From Plantago ovata (taxonomy: Eukaryota; Streptophyta; Magnoliopsida; Lamiales; Plantaginaceae): DNA of 64,000 nucleotides. Within the stretch, counting starts at the first letter, position 1. Each line of letters begins with the position of its first letter. The stretch spans positions 8,929,545 through 8,993,544 of the forward strand of contig CM051456.1 of the NCBI GenBank assembly GCA_028274465.1. Direction: 5' to 3'. The notes beneath the pieces were generated by a model. That model was not told where the DNA came from. It made no database searches and worked only from the letters and a program-made list of their open reading frames with translations. Positions 61,611 through 64,000 of the stretch are shown here, one piece after another. The translations under genes and the position numbers were made by a program.

Positions 61611-62830
61611 CTCACTTAACAATAGGTCTGATGATACTCACAAGCCACAAAGCTCAATTTGTTGTTGCATTAAGTTCTTGTGGTCCAGTGATTCATGTTT
61701 CCATTACACAACCATGTAGTTGTTACTCCCACTATTCCATTTAAATCTTCCTAACTTTCTATTTTTAGCGATTCATTACAAATTTTCGAATACACACTCA
61801 CCAATTTATCTCATACTTTATCATTTTATTTACAATTTTACCAATATATCTAGTAACTTATACAAATTAATATTTTATTATTATCTTTTAATTTGAAATA
61901 GAAATCAAAAGATTATAATGGAATGGAATTAGCAAGTGTTATATAGTACTTAGTGTGTAAAGATAAGAAATGAAATTATTGCTTGGATGGATTGGACCAT
62001 ATGTGAAAAAGGTGTCAGAATCAGAAAGGAACCGTGCTTTGGATCTTTTGGCCATTCTTCAACAATGTTACGTGTGGATATTTTATGACAAATTTGGCAA
62101 TTAATATTGAACGTGTGGAATATATTGTATGACTCCTTGAAGATATTACTTCACTGCTCTAGTGGTCTGAATCTGAAGTCCTAGAAAGAAAAACGTTAAA
62201 ATTGAAAACTTCATACAATTAATATTTTTATGGAATTTATAACAAATTACTCATAGATTACGGAATAAAAATATATATAGTAATATTTATATGTTAAAGT
62301 TACTTGATTGATCTCCTAGTAATATAGTTTGATTATCCATTTTACTCATATAATTTTTTAAGAAAAATTGTGATTAAAGTTGACAAAAAAATTTAATACC
62401 TAGAAATTTATTAATAAAATCGATGACGTAAAATTCAAGTGAACGTGATGCTTAGCCTAACAGCGTCACTTCAATTGCGTAACTCGCTGATAGGACACAT
62501 TAAGCTGGTGCGTGCCGTGCGTTATTGCATATCTGTATCACATGTATATTAATTTGGTCATTTTCGCTAATGATGTATCAATAGGTTATTTTTGCTAATA
62601 TTGTATCGATTCAGTCCTAACTCCTAACCTAACTGGAAGATGCCTGGGTTGTTATGCATGAGCATGAGGTTAAACCAACATACATGTACAGTATTATTAT
62701 TTTTATCTTGCTTTTGGGCTTTTATCTAATTTGGACCTCATTTCAATTGGCCTAAATATATTTTCTTGTATTAATTAATTAAATCCAAATTTTTCTTCGT
62801 TGCCAATGCACGGTGGCTTGCTACGGAACG
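61611..62830. other. CHY1 copy E 5' flank, then intergenic
   Basis: Up to about 62260 it follows the shared CHY1 5' flank (GATATTTTATGACAAATTTG, GAACGTGTGGAAT, AACTTCATACAATTAATATT). A stretch at 61722-61930 (CTCCCACTATTCCATTTAAATCTTC...GAATGGAATTAGCAAG) may be a degraded MITE. No gene. Confidence 0.5.
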
Positions 62831-62839
62831 ATAGAGTAT

Positions 62840-63145
62840 GGGTATTGATATAATTCCAACTCTCCCAAAAGGTTAAGCTGTTGGGGAGGAACGAAATCTA
62901 GTCATTTATATTAATTCTCCAACACTCCCCCGCACTCGTGGCTGATTTCAACCTCTTTGGGAAGGCCAATCGAGTGGAAATTTAATATGGGGCGGAGTTT
63001 GTTTCCGGGGAGATGCGAACCCAGGTGGACATGAGCCAGATGTCTCTGATACCATGATAGAAATCCAACTCTCCAAAAAGTTCGAACTTATTGGGAAGAA
63101 TGGAATGTAGTCATTTATATTAATTCTCCAACATGTATGAGGTTA
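62840..63145. repeat. Direct-repeat-bounded element with tRNA-Met-like segment
   Basis: The phrases ATTCCAACTCTCCCAAAAGG...GTCATTTATATTAATTCTCCAACA (62852-62934) and AATCCAACTCTCCAAAAAG...GTCATTTATATTAATTCTCCAACA (63062-63133) bound a segment containing GATGCGAACCCAGG and GTCTCTGATACCATGATAG. The latter resembles the 3' end of plant initiator tRNA-Met. It could be a retroelement junction or a SINE; not resolved. Confidence 0.45.
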
Positions 63146-63565
63146 TCATGGACGAATTTATTCATCCACAGTCGACGAAATGGAGCTCAGAGCTTACGTC
63201 AAGGCCTTATCCTAGCCTGGGATAGAGGAATACAGCACTTGGCCGGCAGTGGAAGTTGATTCAGAAAACATCTTGATTCTTGAACTTGATACATGGAAGG
63301 GTGCCAGTCCCCGACGAACTAAGAGAGAAAGTTGAAGTTTGTCGTGAGTCGTGATTTACTTCAGCGACCTTTGAAGGTGACCACCAACCAGTCACATATC
63401 TAGACACGTCAACACGAGTGCAGACAACATGGCAGAGCTAGGATATCACGGTGATGATGGTGAACGGTTCTTGGACCAAATACCAGAGGAGTTAGAGCCA
63501 TTTGTGGCTTTTGATTTAGCTTAATAGTTTAGATCGATTTCTGATGTATCAAAAAAAAAAAAAAA
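63146..63565 (+). mobile_element. LINE 3' remnant: RNase H-like fragment with poly(A)
   Basis: GLILAWDRGIQHLA (about 63204-63245) and further on ADNMAELGYHGDDGERFLD, then a stop and a 15-A tail (63550-63564), match the RNase H-like end of plant LINEs. Frames are broken in between. Related to the fragment at 1.7-2.2 kb. Confidence 0.65.
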
Positions 63566-63829
63566 GCCCAATCCATTTTGTGACTTGTTCGTATGAGATT
63601 AAGCACTACCCAATTGATCTCTAATATCAATTTTTTGTTGTTGATTTATATCATGTAGTATTTGTTTAACCAATCTTGGGGTATGAAATGAAAACCTGCC
63701 CCCTCATCATGAAGAAGAAAAAGAAAACAAAAACAATTGGTTTCACACTATCGGTGATGATCTAACATTTTTTTATCTGAAACTAACTTCTAACTTCTAA
63801 TAGCAATTCTGATGGTGTTAAAGTTCCAG

Positions 63830-64000
63830 ATGAGACACAGTTTTCATGTTCATGGAAAGAACAGTGTAGCTAGTGCTGTAAACTATCCAGGCTTTGACCC
63901 TTTTATTCAGGTCTAGTAAAAGATTCAAATCAGTAGTAGCTTTTACAATGGATTCAGAGCTGATGATATACTTGCTCTTTGTAATATTCTTGCTCAATAG
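63830..64000 (-). other. 3' flank of a sixth CHY1-like copy starting beyond the window
   Basis: TTTTCATGTTCATGGAAAGA, GTAGCTAGTGCTGTAAACTA, CTTTTATTCAGGTC, CAATGGATTCAGAGCTGATG and TATTCTTGCTCAATAG run parallel to 34130-34312, which end exactly one base before the copy B stop codon. The next base outside the window should therefore be the stop triplet (minus strand) of another copy. About 30 bp are missing relative to the B flank. Confidence 0.8.

Overview
The window is nuclear DNA of a flowering plant, most likely a eudicot. It is AT-rich, with many short exons separated by GT-AG introns. It carries a plant-type bifunctional DHFR-TS gene and peroxisomal and mitochondrial enzymes of plant type. 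It also has abundant Stowaway-like MITEs, LINE and LTR remnants. I cannot place it to family or species.

Layout. At 0.8 kb there is a first coding exon of a minus-strand gene that leaves the window to the left. 4.4-8.3 kb (-) holds bifunctional dihydrofolate reductase-thymidylate synthase, with one conserved TS exon apparently missing. 11.4-17.5 kb (-) holds a P-loop NTPase of the LPA1/2-phosphoglycerate-kinase-like family, implicated in phytate accumulation; this is the best intact large gene. 17.7-26.5 kb is gene-free and full of MITEs, LINE reverse-transcriptase and zinc-knuckle remnants, and duplicated repeats.

26.8-64 kb is a locally amplified cluster. A small mitochondrial 3-hydroxyacyl-thioester dehydratase gene (mtHD-like, +) faces a 14-exon peroxisomal 3-hydroxyisobutyryl-CoA hydrolase gene (CHY1-like, -). 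This pair occurs twice (26.8-31.3 and 57.7-61.6 kb). Between them lie three more CHY1-like copies (34.3, 40.7 and 51.8 kb) and two inverted fragments (38.7 and 39.6-40.4 kb). The last ~170 bases of the window match the sequence just downstream of a CHY1-like stop codon, so a sixth copy probably begins at the very next base.

All five visible CHY1 copies are compromised, each differently. The pair-linked copies (A, E) keep the catalytic Glu and Asp but carry frame-breaking deletions. The middle copies (B, C, D) share a 6-bp deletion that removes the FPD motif holding the catalytic Asp; C is otherwise fully open, while B and D also have frameshifts. All keep the C-terminal AKL peroxisomal signal. 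Both mtHD copies look intact.

Mobile DNA has shaped the cluster: a 617-bp solo LTR with a perfect 5-bp target duplication sits in an intron of copy A; a LINE 3' half with an open 442-codon frame lies between A and B; a 641-bp near-perfect foldback element lies beside the inverted CHY1 fragments; and a 7-kb nest of degenerate elements separates C and D. The cluster looks like recent birth-and-death evolution. I see no prokaryotic-type system, CRISPR, rRNA or functional tRNA gene.
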